Below are positions 9,106 to 17,892 of a stretch of 64,000 nucleotides of DNA, one piece after another. The position numbers were made by a program, and so were the translations under genes. Below the pieces are notes generated by a model. It did not search any database, was not told the origin of the DNA, and was given only the letters and a program-made list of their open reading frames with translations. The DNA comes from Luteimonas terrae (lineage in GTDB: Bacteria > Pseudomonadota > Gammaproteobacteria > Xanthomonadales > Xanthomonadaceae): assembly GCF_004358165.1 (NCBI RefSeq), contig NZ_SMTG01000002.1, positions 1,674,001 through 1,738,000 of the forward strand. Direction: 5' to 3'. Each line of letters starts with the position of its first letter. Position 1 is the stretch's first letter.

Positions 9106-9155
9106 GGTGAGCACCTCGCCCGATCGCAGCGTTTCTTCGATCCGCCGATCCGGAA

Positions 9156-9638
9156 TCAGCCGAGCCAGATCGCCAGGCCGCCGCCGATCACGACCAGCGC
9201 GAGCACCCAACCCAGCCAGCCGTAGCGCCCGCTGTCGCCCTGCACCACCGTCTCCTGCCGCGCCTCGCGCAGCAACGGTGAGCAATGCTTGGCGACCTCG
9301 CGCTGCGCGTCCTCCTCACTCAGACCCGGCTTGATGTCGCGCAGACGCTTCGCCGCGTCGCGGGTATTGCCGGTCGCAACCTTCGCGGCCACTTCGCTCG
9401 GCAGCGTCCCGCTGGCCTGCGGCGCGGCGCCGCCGCGGGGCTGGAACGGATCGTCGGCATCCAGCGCGTCGGACGGGTTCTCGGCCAGGCGTTGGGCGGC
9501 GTCGCGCGCATCCGACAGCAACAGGCCCGTGTTGGCATCGCGCAGATGCTTGATCGCCTCGATGACGCTGCCGCGGCGCAGCGCGTCGTGGACTTCGAGT
9601 GGCACGTGCAGACGTGTGGCGCGGGACACGGCGCTCAT
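9156..9638 (-). CDS. Small membrane protein with two ribosomal L7/L12 C-terminal-like helical repeats
   Basis: 160-residue protein of unknown function. Residues about 17-52 (RRGSVIEAIKHLRDANTGLL followed by DARDAAQRL) resemble the helix-turn-helix core of the L7/L12 C-terminal domain, where the family pattern is EAIKxLRExTGLGLxEAKxxV. A second, more diverged copy lies at about 82-118 (NTRDAAKRLRDIKPGLSEED). Residues 139-158 form a single C-terminal transmembrane helix, so the soluble part is probably cytoplasmic and tail-anchored. The gene stands alone, convergent with cysK and divergent from the macrodomain gene. A function in translation should not be assumed; such modules also occur in uncharacterised membrane proteins. 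Confidence 0.8.
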   Translation of the reverse strand: MSAVSRATRLHVPLEVHDALRRGSVIEAIKHLRDANTGLLLSDARDAAQRLAENPSDALDADDPFQPRGGAAPQASGTLPSEVAAKVATGNTRDAAKRLRDIKPGLSEEDAQREVAKHCSPLLREARQETVVQGDSGRYGWLGWVLALVVIGGGLAIWLG

Positions 9639-9736
9639 CCGATGACCTCGTTCGACGGAACCTGCAGCCAGCCTAGCGGAGGGTGCGCGATGACCGGCTC
9701 ACCGCGCGTCCACGCGCGCCGCACGAGGCTATCGAC

Positions 9737-10255
9737 ATGTCACATCTCCATGCGCGCCAGGCCGACATCACGCGCAGCGACGCCGATGCCATCGTCAACG
9801 CGGCGAACGAGACGCTGCTCGGCGGTGGCGGCGTCGATGGCGCGATCCATCGCGCCGCAGGTCCCGCGTTGCTGGACGCATGCCGCGCGTTGCCAGAGGT
9901 CCGCGCCGGGGTCCGCTGCCCGACCGGCGAAGCGCGGATCACACCCGGCTTCGCCCTGCCGGCGCGCTACGTGATCCATACCGTGGGTCCGGTCTGGCGG
10001 GGCGGCGACGCGGGCGAGGCCGATGCGCTGCGCGCCTGCTACCGCAACAGCCTCGCGCTGGCAGCGCAGCACGAACTGCGTTCGGTCGCGTTCCCGGCCA
10101 TCAGCTGCGGCGTGTTCGGTTATCCGCCGGACCAGGCGGTGACCATCGCGGTGGCCGAGGTGCGCGCGTGGACAGCGATGTCACCGATCGACGTGGCCTT
10201 CTGCTGCCACGACGCGGCGATGCTGGCGCGCTACGAACAGGCGCTCTCCCGCTGA
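9737..10255 (+). CDS. Macrodomain protein, O-acetyl-ADP-ribose deacetylase (YmdB-like)
   Basis: 172-residue stand-alone macrodomain that binds ADP-ribose derivatives and in this family removes acetyl or ADP-ribosyl groups. NAAN at residues 21-24, [14 protein letters not shown] from 29 and SCGVFGYP at 123-130 are the ligand-binding loops; the Asn and Asp used for catalysis in YmdB-type enzymes are present. ATG at 9737 has GAGG about 9 bases upstream; an earlier in-frame start would add a non-conserved arginine-rich tail. The gene is monocistronic and converges on the aldolase gene. Confidence 0.92.
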   Translation: MSHLHARQADITRSDADAIVNAANETLLGGGGVDGAIHRAAGPALLDACRALPEVRAGVRCPTGEARITPGFALPARYVIHTVGPVWRGGDAGEADALRACYRNSLALAAQHELRSVAFPAISCGVFGYPPDQAVTIAVAEVRAWTAMSPIDVAFCCHDAAMLARYEQALSR

Positions 10256-10266
10256 TCCCCCGAACG

Positions 10267-10295
10267 CGCAACGCCTGCACGAGGCCGGCGTTGCG
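10267..10295. terminator. Hairpin between convergent macrodomain and aldolase genes
   Basis: Inverted repeat CGCAACGCC / GGCGTTGCG with an 11-base loop in the 61-base gap between two converging genes. The position fits a bidirectional terminator; no clear U-tract. Confidence 0.5.
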
Positions 10296-10316
10296 GACTG
10301 CGAGCGATGCGCCGGA

Positions 10317-11321
10317 TCAGCCTTCGAACTTGCCCTGCGCCGCCAGACCGTTGTCGCGGGCGCGGGCATAGACCGTGTCCTGCGCCTTGCGCACGTTGCC
10401 GGTGAGATCCTGCGACCACAGCTTCAGCGCGGCCTGCTGCATGGCGCGGCCATAGGAGAACGACAGCGGCCAGGGGTTCGGGCCAAGACGGTTCATCGCA
10501 TCGAGGTGCGCGGTGGCCAGCTCGTCGGACTGGCCGCCCGACAGGAACACGATGCCCGGCAGGATCGCCGGCACCGACGACTTGAGGCACATCAGCGTGG
10601 CCTCTGCGACTTCCTCGACTTCGGCCTCCTCGTCGCTGTCGATACCCGGCAGCACCATCGAGGCCTTGAGGATCGTGCCCTCGAGCATGACGTTCTGGCT
10701 GTAGAGCGCGTCGAACACGCCACGCAGCACGACCTCGGTCACCTCATAGGCGGTTTGGATGTCGTGGTCGCCGTCGAGCAGCACTTCCGGCTCGACCATC
10801 GGCACCAGGCCCTGCTCCTGACACAGCGCGGCATAGCGCGCGAGCGCGTGCGCATTGACGTCGATGCAGGTGCCCGACGGCATGTCCTCGCCGATGCGGA
10901 TCACCGCGCGCCACTTGGCGAAACGCGCGCCGAGCTTGTAGTACTCCTCCAGGCGCGCGCGCAGGCCGTCGAGGCCTTCGGTCACCAGTTCGCCGGGGAA
11001 GCCCGCGAGTGCGTGCGTGCCCTTGTCGACCTTGATGCCCGGAATGATCCCGTTCTGCGTGAGGTACTTCGCGAACGGCACGCCGGCCTTCGTCGACTGG
11101 CGCAGGGTCTCGTCGAACAGGATCGCGCCGCTGATGTGCTCCGAGAGCCTGGGCGTGGTCAGCAACAGCTCGCGGTAGGCGCGGCGGTTCTCTTCGTTGT
11201 TCGGAATGCCGACCTGCTCGAAGCGCTTGCCGATCGTGGCGGTCGACTCGTCGATCGCGATGATGCCCTTGCCCTTGGCGACCATGGCCTGGGCGGTTTC
11301 GGCAAGCTGTTCGATGCTCAT
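10317..11321 (-). CDS. fba: Class I fructose-bisphosphate aldolase
   Basis: Schiff-base aldolase of glycolysis/gluconeogenesis, cleaving fructose-1,6-bisphosphate to DHAP and GAP. 334 residues. The active-site residues of animal-type class I aldolase are recognisable with a nearly constant offset: D24 in AIDES, K136 in FAKWR, E177 and E179 in VEPEV, and Schiff-base K219 in ILKASMVLPG (rabbit D33, K146, E187/E189, K229). This is the vertebrate/plant-like class I type rather than the metal-dependent FbaA. Last gene of a same-strand series starting at mrcB, 60 bases after the signal peptidase gene, with its own -10-like element. Confidence 0.95.
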   Translation of the reverse strand: MSIEQLAETAQAMVAKGKGIIAIDESTATIGKRFEQVGIPNNEENRRAYRELLLTTPRLSEHISGAILFDETLRQSTKAGVPFAKYLTQNGIIPGIKVDKGTHALAGFPGELVTEGLDGLRARLEEYYKLGARFAKWRAVIRIGEDMPSGTCIDVNAHALARYAALCQEQGLVPMVEPEVLLDGDHDIQTAYEVTEVVLRGVFDALYSQNVMLEGTILKASMVLPGIDSDEEAEVEEVAEATLMCLKSSVPAILPGIVFLSGGQSDELATAHLDAMNRLGPNPWPLSFSYGRAMQQAALKLWSQDLTGNVRKAQDTVYARARDNGLAAQGKFEG

Positions 11322-11355
11322 GGGCGGTGCGTCCGACTGCGGAATAAGGCCGCCG

Positions 11356-11361
11356 ATTATA
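11356..11361 (-). promoter_or_regulatory. Possible -10 box upstream of the aldolase gene
   Basis: A perfect TATAAT on the minus strand, 35 bases upstream of the aldolase ATG in the short gap after lepB. The hexamer 17 bases further upstream (TGAGGG) is a poor -35, so this is a suggestion of an independent promoter. Confidence 0.35.
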
Positions 11362-11381
11362 AGCCGCCGCGCCCCTCGCCC

Positions 11382-12035
11382 TCAGAGCCGGCGCCAGCCG
11401 AAGCCCTCGCCACTGCGCCAGAACACGCCCCGCGCCTGTCCGTAGATCGACGCTGCGGGCACGAAACCGAAATAGCGGCCGTCGATGCTGGCGCCGCGGT
11501 GATCGCCCAGCACCAGCACCTGCCCCTCGGGCACGACCACGCCGTCGAGATCAGGCCCGCCGCCGGCGTCGAGGTTCAGCATGACCTCGACATCGCCGAA
11601 GTCTTCCGGCGCGCCGGGCCGGTCGGCCAGCGGCTGCCCGTTGACCGACAGGTGGCCGTCGACGAGATCGACCCGGTCGCCGGCGACCGCAACGACACGC
11701 TTGATCAGGCGCACGCCGTCCGACGGCGAGCGGAACACCACGACATCGCCGGCGACGGGCGCATCGCCGGGCCACAGCGTCCATGCGGTGAACGGCACGC
11801 GCAGTCCATAGGCCCGCATGTCGACGACGACGCGATCGCCGGGCACCAGCGTCGGCTCCATCGAACCGCTGGGCACGTGGTAATGGTTGGCCAGCGACGA
11901 GCGCGCGACCAGCAGCAGACCGAGCAGCAAGACCAGCGGCAGGCCTTCGCGGCGCAGCCAGCCGCGCAGACGCGCGCCACGCGGTCCGACGCGCCAGGGC
12001 GAGGGCGGCATGGATTGCGGTGTCGTCGCGGTCAT
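11382..12035 (-). CDS. lepB: Signal peptidase I (short form)
   Basis: Membrane serine protease that removes signal peptides. 217 residues, with one N-terminal transmembrane helix (about 31-48) and a periplasmic catalytic domain. PSGSMEPTL places the nucleophile at S58; LIKRVVAVAGD places the general base at K112; LGDHRGASIDGRYFG is the conserved box E. It is shorter than E. coli LepB (324 residues, two TM helices), so it may be a second, specialised signal peptidase. It lies 25 bases downstream of tsaB and upstream of the aldolase gene, in a same-strand run. Confidence 0.92.
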   Translation of the reverse strand: MTATTPQSMPPSPWRVGPRGARLRGWLRREGLPLVLLLGLLLVARSSLANHYHVPSGSMEPTLVPGDRVVVDMRAYGLRVPFTAWTLWPGDAPVAGDVVVFRSPSDGVRLIKRVVAVAGDRVDLVDGHLSVNGQPLADRPGAPEDFGDVEVMLNLDAGGGPDLDGVVVPEGQVLVLGDHRGASIDGRYFGFVPAASIYGQARGVFWRSGEGFGWRRL

Positions 12036-12060
12036 GCGGCCTCCCGTGCCAGTCCGGAAC

Positions 12061-12798
12061 TCAGACCGCGCCCGGCGTGCCGGGTTCCGCGGCCTGCTTC
12101 GAGGCGCGCAACGCGGCCTGCTCGACCAAGGTCAGCGCGACGTTGTCGCGCAGATAAGCCGGCTCGACCCGCTCGGGTGCCAGCGTCTCGCCGCGCGCGA
12201 ACGCAGCGGCGGCCAGTCGTGCGAGATCGACCGCGCGCGGCAGCGCCGTCGCGTCGATATGCGTGAAGCGACCCGCCAGACGTGTCTGCAAGGCATGTTC
12301 GGCGGCGGAGAAGCCGGTGCCGACACCGACCCAGCCGTCCGCGGTGTCCGGCAGCGCGACCGCATCCGGCGCGCACACGCGCGCGTCGTCGAGTGCGCGC
12401 AGGCCGTCCGCCGTGCGCACGAAGGCCTGGCTGTAGACCTCGCCCATGCGCGCGTCGATCGCGGCCAGCACGCGCGCGTCGTCCGCCCCCTCGGCGCGCA
12501 TCGCCAGCACTTCGAGCGTGGAACGCGCGACGACCGGGCGATCGAGCGCCAGCGCGATGCCCTGCACCAGCGCGATCGCGAGCCGCACGCCGGTGAACGC
12601 GCCGGGGCCGCGCCCCACCGCGACCGCGTCGAGCTGGCTGCGCGCGATGCCGGCCTCGGCCAGCAGGTCTTCTGCCCACGGCAACGCGAGTTCGGCATGA
12701 CGACGCGGCGCGATCTCGAAGCGTTCGAGCACGCGCCCGTCGTCCCAGACGGCGACGGAACAGGCCTCGGTGGCGGTTTCGAACGCGAGCAGTTTCAT
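12061..12798 (-). CDS. tsaB: tRNA threonylcarbamoyladenosine biosynthesis protein TsaB
   Basis: 245-residue ASKHA-fold partner that activates TsaD in making t6A at position 37 of ANN-decoding tRNAs. It begins MKLLAFETATEACSVAV, the first phosphate-binding-like strand of the fold, followed by GRGPGAFTGVRLAIALVQGI, the second TsaB hallmark, and DARMGEVYSQAF. ATG at 12798 overlaps the helicase stop (ATGA), which decides the start; the open frame upstream is inside the helicase gene. It is followed by signal peptidase I. Confidence 0.94.
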   Translation of the reverse strand: MKLLAFETATEACSVAVWDDGRVLERFEIAPRRHAELALPWAEDLLAEAGIARSQLDAVAVGRGPGAFTGVRLAIALVQGIALALDRPVVARSTLEVLAMRAEGADDARVLAAIDARMGEVYSQAFVRTADGLRALDDARVCAPDAVALPDTADGWVGVGTGFSAAEHALQTRLAGRFTHIDATALPRAVDLARLAAAAFARGETLAPERVEPAYLRDNVALTLVEQAALRASKQAAEPGTPGAV

Positions 12799-14873
12799 AC
12801 GGCCTGGGATTCGGGATTGGGGATCGGGGATTCGGACAGCGCGTCCGCCGCCATTGTCGCAGGCGCGGCGAAGAACGCGGCGACGGTCGACAGTTCGCGG
12901 GTCCGCGGCAGCGGCGGCAGCGAATCGAGGAACACCCCGCCGTAACTGCGACCCAGCAGACGCGGGTCGCACAGCACCAGCACGCCACGGTCGAACTCGG
13001 TGCGGATCAGCCGGCCGACCCCCTGCTTGAGCGCGATCACCGCCTGCGGCAACTGTTCGTCGCGGAAGGGGTTGCCGCCGGCGCGGCGGATCGCGTCCAG
13101 CCGCGCCTCGAACACCGGATCGTCAGGCGCGGCGAACGGCAGCTTGTCGATCACCACCACGCTCAGGGCATCGCCGGCCACGTCGACGCCTTCGCGGAAA
13201 CTCGCCGCGCCCAGCAGCACGCCGTTGCCCGAGTCGCGAAACCGCTGCAGCAGCACGTGGCGCGGGGCCTCGCCCTGCACGAACAGCGGCCACGGTACCT
13301 CGCGGCTGCCATCGCGCAGCAGCGCCGCGGTTTCGCGCAATGCGCGATGCGAGGCGAACAGCAGGAAGGCGCGACCATCGGACGCTTCGAGCACCGGCAG
13401 CACCGCGTCGACGACTGCGCGCGTGTAGTCCTGCGCGGACGGCTGCGGCAGTTTCGGCGGCAGATAGCACAGGGCCTGATGCGGCCAGTCGAACGGGCTT
13501 GGCGTGAGCAGCGTCTGCGGCGCCTCGATGCCCAGACGCTCGGCGACGTGGTCGAAGCTGCCGTCCACGGCGAGCGTGGCCGAGGTGAAGATCCAGGCGG
13601 CACGGGACGCTTCGCGATGCGTGCGCAGCGGCGCGGACACATCGAGCGGCGTACGCTGCAGGCGGAAGCCGCGCGGGGTGAGTTCGTACCACAGCACGCC
13701 GTCATCGGCCGGCGGCGTCGACGCCGGCGATTCGGCCGGCACATCGTCGTCGAACAGTGGTTCCGCAGCCGCGCTGCCGTCGTTCCAGCGCCGCAGCTTT
13801 GCAATGAAGGCGAGCGCGCGCGCGTGGCAGCTGTCGAGCCCTGGCGAGGCTTCGCGTACCGGGGCGAGCGCATCACGCAGATGCAGCAGCGCGTCGTCGA
13901 GCGCGTGCAGCGCTTCTTCGACCGCCGGCTCGTAGAGCGCGCGATAACGGGTGCCGCGCGGCGGCAGGCCGTCCATCGCGGTGCGCAGGGCACGCGTCGC
14001 GTCCTCCAGCAGGTGCGCAGGCCCCTGCAACACCGGCAGCACGCCGGGCACGTCCTTGCATTCGGCGATGGCGTCGCGCGCCAGTTCGACCAGCGGACGC
14101 GCGCTCATGCCTTCGCCGAAGAACTGCGCGGCGAGTTCGGGCAACTGGTGCGCCTCGTCGACGATGAACACCTGCGCGCCCGGAAGGATCTCGCCGAAAC
14201 CCTCCTGCTTCAGTGCCAGATCGGCGAGCAGCAGATGGTGGTTGACCACCACCACGTCGGCCGCCTGCGCGCGTTGCCGCGCCTGCACCAGAAAGCATTC
14301 GCTCCAGAAGGGGCAGTCGTTGCCGAGACAGTTGTCGACCGTCGAGGTGACCATCGGCAGCAGCGGCGTGTCTTCGGGCAGGCCGTCGAGCTCGGCCATG
14401 TCGCCCATGCGCGTGCGTCCCGCCCAGGCGACGATGCGCTGGAACTGGTGGATCTGCTCGCGCGTGGCCAGTCGCGGCTCGCCCCGCGCCTGCTCCAGTC
14501 GGTAGAGGCACAGATAGTTCGCGCGGCCCTTGAGCAGCGCGCTGCGCAGGCCACTGCCGAGCGCGTCGCGCACGCGTGGCAGGTCGCGGTGGAACAGCTG
14601 GTCCTGCAGCGCGCGCGTGCCGGTGGAGACGATGGTCTTCAGGCCCGACAGCAGCGCCGGCACCAGATAGGCGAAGGTCTTGCCGGTGCCGGTGCCGGCC
14701 TCGGCCAGCAGGGTGGCGCGCTGGTCGATCGCGTCGGCGACCGACATCGCCAGCGCCTGCTGCGCGACGCGCGGCCGGAATGCGGGAATGTGTTCCGCCA
14801 GCAGGCCACCCTCGACGAGGGCGTCGCGGCTGCGGTCCGCGAGGCGGGCGTCGCGCGTGTCGAGCACCGGCAC
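12795..14873 (-). CDS. DinG/YoaA-type ATP-dependent DNA helicase with 4Fe-4S cluster
   Basis: XPD-like superfamily 2 helicase of about 692 residues, acting on damaged or structured DNA. Walker A is AEAGTGTGKT (58-66), DEAH is at 239-242, and the iron-sulfur cysteines are C122, C182, C187 and C193 (the last three in CLGNDCPFWSEC). Motif VI is ALKQGVGRLIR. GTG at 14873 or GTG at 14867 is the start, both after AGGA; the second has the better spacing. There is no ATG nearby. The last dozen residues (SESPIPNPESQAV) are encoded by a GGGATTC heptad repeat and are probably not functional. The stop overlaps the tsaB start. Confidence 0.92.
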   Translation of the reverse strand: MPVLDTRDARLADRSRDALVEGGLLAEHIPAFRPRVAQQALAMSVADAIDQRATLLAEAGTGTGKTFAYLVPALLSGLKTIVSTGTRALQDQLFHRDLPRVRDALGSGLRSALLKGRANYLCLYRLEQARGEPRLATREQIHQFQRIVAWAGRTRMGDMAELDGLPEDTPLLPMVTSTVDNCLGNDCPFWSECFLVQARQRAQAADVVVVNHHLLLADLALKQEGFGEILPGAQVFIVDEAHQLPELAAQFFGEGMSARPLVELARDAIAECKDVPGVLPVLQGPAHLLEDATRALRTAMDGLPPRGTRYRALYEPAVEEALHALDDALLHLRDALAPVREASPGLDSCHARALAFIAKLRRWNDGSAAAEPLFDDDVPAESPASTPPADDGVLWYELTPRGFRLQRTPLDVSAPLRTHREASRAAWIFTSATLAVDGSFDHVAERLGIEAPQTLLTPSPFDWPHQALCYLPPKLPQPSAQDYTRAVVDAVLPVLEASDGRAFLLFASHRALRETAALLRDGSREVPWPLFVQGEAPRHVLLQRFRDSGNGVLLGAASFREGVDVAGDALSVVVIDKLPFAAPDDPVFEARLDAIRRAGGNPFRDEQLPQAVIALKQGVGRLIRTEFDRGVLVLCDPRLLGRSYGGVFLDSLPPLPRTRELSTVAAFFAAPATMAADALSESPIPNPESQAV
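12806..12833. repeat. Four tandem GGGATT(C/G)-type heptamers
   Basis: Four adjacent 7-base units (GGGATTC, GGGATTG, GGGATCG, GGGATTC) at the 3' end of the helicase gene. The same heptamer recurs at 57861. Runs of this kind are common between genes in xanthomonads; here it is translated as the C-terminal tail of the helicase. Confidence 0.75.
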
Positions 14874-14887
14874 GCGTCCTGCGTCGT

Positions 14888-15421
14888 TCAGAAGCGGTCG
14901 GGCCCGGCGACGCGGCAGCCGTCGGCCTGGCTGCGGGCCTGCGTCGCGCCTTCGGCATCGCCGGTCGACAGGCGCACCTGTTCCAGCGTGATCCAGTGGC
15001 GGCGGCACAGCGGACCGACCTGCGCGCCGAGCGCATACGCGCGCTCGGCAAGCTGGGTGGCCCTGGGCAGATCGTTCTGCAGGATCGCCAGTTCGGCGCG
15101 TTCCTGCAGCAGCGCCGGATCGCTGTCGACGATGGTCATGGCCTCGTCGAGTGCGGCGACGGCGCCGTCGAGATCGCCCCGGGCTTCCAGGGTGACCGCG
15201 CGCGCGCGCAGGTCCTCGACCATCGGATCGCGAAGCGGCTGCACGGCGAGCTCGCCGTCGCCATCGCCCGCCGAGGCACGGATCGCCTGGACCATGGTCG
15301 CCGGCGGAATGGTGGAGACCGGCGCGGTCTCGGCCGTGGTCGGCGACTGGCTGGCGCAGGCGCCGAGTGCGAGCACGCCGGCGATGGACGCGGCGCGGAA
15401 AGCGATGCGGCGTGGAAGCAT
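14888..15421 (-). CDS. TPR-like outer-membrane or periplasmic lipoprotein of unknown role
   Basis: 177 residues with a lipoprotein signal (AGVLALGACAS, lipidated Cys at about 22), a short low-complexity spacer and then helical repeats (ARAVTLEARGDLDGAVAALD, ERAELAILQNDLPRATQLAE) with the spacing of TPR motifs. ATG at 15421 shares one base with the mrcB stop (TGATG), so translation is likely coupled to PBP1B. That coupling suggests a role beside peptidoglycan synthesis, for instance as a regulator of PBP1B in the manner of LpoB, but it does not resemble LpoB itself, so this is only inference from context. Confidence 0.85.
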   Translation of the reverse strand: MLPRRIAFRAASIAGVLALGACASQSPTTAETAPVSTIPPATMVQAIRASAGDGDGELAVQPLRDPMVEDLRARAVTLEARGDLDGAVAALDEAMTIVDSDPALLQERAELAILQNDLPRATQLAERAYALGAQVGPLCRRHWITLEQVRLSTGDAEGATQARSQADGCRVAGPDRF

Positions 15422-17892
15422 CACGGCGATTCCTCGATGGGCGGCGCGGGCGCCGGCTGGGAAGGGACGGGTTCGGGCGGCGGCGCCGGGGCATCGTCGC
15501 GACCGAAGCCGAAGAACTCGCGCCATCCGCGGCGCTCCTGCTGCACCGGCGCGCCGGTCGCGTCGACCAGATTGCCGTTCTCGTCGACGAAGGTCTGGTT
15601 CGGGTCGTAGGTGGGGCACGGCTGGTACGGCGGCGCATAGCCGGCGACGAACGCGAAACGGCGGGCCTCGGGACAGTCGGCATCGGTGGCATTGGACTGC
15701 GCAACCCACTGCCACTCCAGGCCTTCGTCGCTCACCTCGAGCGGTGCGCTCGGCAGTCGCGAGAACAGGCCCGACCACACGCGCATCGCACCGGTCGCAC
15801 CGTACAGGCCGGTCTGCTCGTTCTGGTCGTTGCCGACCCAGACCACGGCCAGATGGTCGCCGGTCCAGCCGGCGAACCAGCTGTCGCGTCCATCATTGCT
15901 GGTACCGGTCTTGCCGGCGGCGTTGAGGCGACCGAGCCCGTCGTTGACCAGTTGGCGGCCGGTGCCCGACGTCACCGCGTTCTGCAGGGCCAGCGTGACC
16001 AGACGCGTGGCGATGGCATCGCCGGGCTGGGCGGGACTCGGCGCGGTGTCGTAGCGGCTCACAACCCGGCCCTGCGCATCGATGACGCCGCGTACCGTAC
16101 GCAGCGGCTGGATCTCGCCACCGGAGGCCAGGAACTGGTAGAGCTGGGCCATTGCGTAGGGGCTCTGGTCCATCGAGCCGAGCGTCAGCGACGGATTGGG
16201 CGTCGCGCGCACGCTGGTCAGCGTGTAGATCAGATCGGCCAGCGCGCGCGGCCCGATGTCCTGGCCGATGCGCACCGTCGCCTGGTTGTAGGAACGCGCC
16301 AGCGCATCGATCATCCGCACCGTGCCATGGCTGCGGCCGTCGGAATTGCCCGGCGACCACGAGCGGCCGTTTTCCAGCGTGATCGTCACCGGTGAGTCGT
16401 CGACCCAGCTCGCCAGCGAGTACCGCTCCGGCTGGCTGCCGAGGGCGATCAGATAGACAAAGGGCTTGAGCAACGAACCGACCGGGCGGTGCGCTTCGAC
16501 GACGCGGTTGAAGCCGTGTTCGACCGGATCGCGACTGCCGATCGCCGCGACCACTTCGTTGGTGTGCACGTCGGTGACCACGAGGCCGGCCTGCAGCGGC
16601 GGCCGCTTGCCGGTCGACAGACTCTTGAGCGTGCGCACCGTCGAACCTTCGGCGTAGGCCTGGGCGGACGGTGCCATCGCGGTCATCACCGACAGACCGG
16701 CGCCCTGCAGTTCGGCAGTCGGATAGTCGCGGCCGAGCTGACGGCGCACCAGATCGACGTAAGCCGGGAAGCGGTTCGCGGCGATGCTGCCGGGCGTTTC
16801 GGTGATCCCGAGCGGACGCTTGGCGGCGCGATCGTGCGCGGCCTGGTCGATCAGGCCGGCTTCGAGCATCTTGCCGAGCACGAAGTCGCGGCGTGCCAGC
16901 GCGCGCTCGGGATTGCGGCGCGGGTCGTAGTGCGATGGACCGCGGATGATGCCGACCAGCAGCGCGACCTGTTCGGTTTCCAGGTCGTCGAGGCGGCGGC
17001 CGAACCAGAACTCCGCGCCCGCGGCGACGCCGTGGATCGCCTGCGCGCCGCGCTGCCCCAGATACACCTGGTTGAGATAGGCCTCGAGAATCGCGCCCTT
17101 GCCGTAGCGCGCCTCGATCAGCATCGCGTACAGCACTTCGTTGAACTTGCGCGTGTAGGTCTGCTCGCGGCCGATGCCGAGCAGACCGCTGCGTGCGAGC
17201 TGCTGGGTCAGCGTGCTGGCGCCCTGGCGGGTCTCGCCGGCGCGCATGTTGACCAGCGCCGCGCGCGCCATGCCGCTCAGATCGATGCCGTGATGGTGCG
17301 CGAAGTCCTTGTCCTCCACCGCCTGCAGCGTGTCGGTGAGCAACTGCGGCACCTCGTCGATGCGCACCAGACGGCGCTCTTCCTGCCGCTGGCCGTAGAG
17401 CGTGGCGATACGCGCCGGGTCCATGCGTGCCACCTTGAGCGCGCGCTCGCCGTCCCCATCGCGCAGCCGCGAGACGCGCCCGCCCGACAGCGTGACCTGC
17501 ACGCGACCGGGCGCGACCACGCCGTCGACGTCGCGGAAGCCGCGGCTGGAGATCGTCCAGCGTGCACCCTCGGTCGCATAGGTGCCCGGCTTGACGCCGT
17601 CGCCCTCGCGATACCCCGCCGCATCGAGCTCGGTCTTGAGCGTCGCGGCGTTCATCGCCACGCCCGGCGTGACTTGCAGCGGACGCGCATAGACGCGCGT
17701 GGGCACCTGCCAGGTCAGCGCGCCGAACTTCTCGCTGACCTGGTGGTTGAGATAGAGCGTGTACGGAATCAGGAACCCGAGACCGAGACCGATCACCGCC
17801 AGCACCGCGGTCACGACCCGACGGCGCCAGACCGGCGGCGCCTCGTCGTTCAGATCCTCGATGTCGTCGTCTTCGTAATCGATCCGGGCCAT
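15421..17892 (-). CDS. mrcB: Penicillin-binding protein 1B (bifunctional transglycosylase/transpeptidase)
   Basis: Class A PBP, 823 residues, polymerising and cross-linking peptidoglycan from lipid II in the periplasm. A short cytoplasmic acidic tail and one TM helix (about 24-46) precede the UB2H-like region, then the GT51 domain with catalytic E193 in AVEDKDFAHHHG and QGASTLTQQLARS, and the transpeptidase with S473 in GSLLK, SYN, and KTGTS. The UB2H region before GT51 and overall architecture favour PBP1B over PBP1A. AGGA precedes the ATG at 17892. It is the first gene of a leftward run and divergent from the glycosyltransferase. Confidence 0.95.
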   Translation of the reverse strand: MARIDYEDDDIEDLNDEAPPVWRRRVVTAVLAVIGLGLGFLIPYTLYLNHQVSEKFGALTWQVPTRVYARPLQVTPGVAMNAATLKTELDAAGYREGDGVKPGTYATEGARWTISSRGFRDVDGVVAPGRVQVTLSGGRVSRLRDGDGERALKVARMDPARIATLYGQRQEERRLVRIDEVPQLLTDTLQAVEDKDFAHHHGIDLSGMARAALVNMRAGETRQGASTLTQQLARSGLLGIGREQTYTRKFNEVLYAMLIEARYGKGAILEAYLNQVYLGQRGAQAIHGVAAGAEFWFGRRLDDLETEQVALLVGIIRGPSHYDPRRNPERALARRDFVLGKMLEAGLIDQAAHDRAAKRPLGITETPGSIAANRFPAYVDLVRRQLGRDYPTAELQGAGLSVMTAMAPSAQAYAEGSTVRTLKSLSTGKRPPLQAGLVVTDVHTNEVVAAIGSRDPVEHGFNRVVEAHRPVGSLLKPFVYLIALGSQPERYSLASWVDDSPVTITLENGRSWSPGNSDGRSHGTVRMIDALARSYNQATVRIGQDIGPRALADLIYTLTSVRATPNPSLTLGSMDQSPYAMAQLYQFLASGGEIQPLRTVRGVIDAQGRVVSRYDTAPSPAQPGDAIATRLVTLALQNAVTSGTGRQLVNDGLGRLNAAGKTGTSNDGRDSWFAGWTGDHLAVVWVGNDQNEQTGLYGATGAMRVWSGLFSRLPSAPLEVSDEGLEWQWVAQSNATDADCPEARRFAFVAGYAPPYQPCPTYDPNQTFVDENGNLVDATGAPVQQERRGWREFFGFGRDDAPAPPPEPVPSQPAPAPPIEESP

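Noticed and set aside
9611..9736. Upstream in-frame extension of the macrodomain gene (from 9683)
   Set aside because: Arg/Pro-rich, not conserved, and it lacks a ribosome site; the start at 9737 matches the family.
12795..15704. Longer 969-codon reading of the helicase gene
   Set aside because: Residues before the GTG at 14873 are low-complexity and overlap the lipoprotein and mrcB genes; helicase similarity starts at the GTG.
13257..15926. An 889-codon open frame on the + strand
   Set aside because: Spans three genuine minus-strand genes (helicase, lipoprotein, mrcB end); shadow frame.
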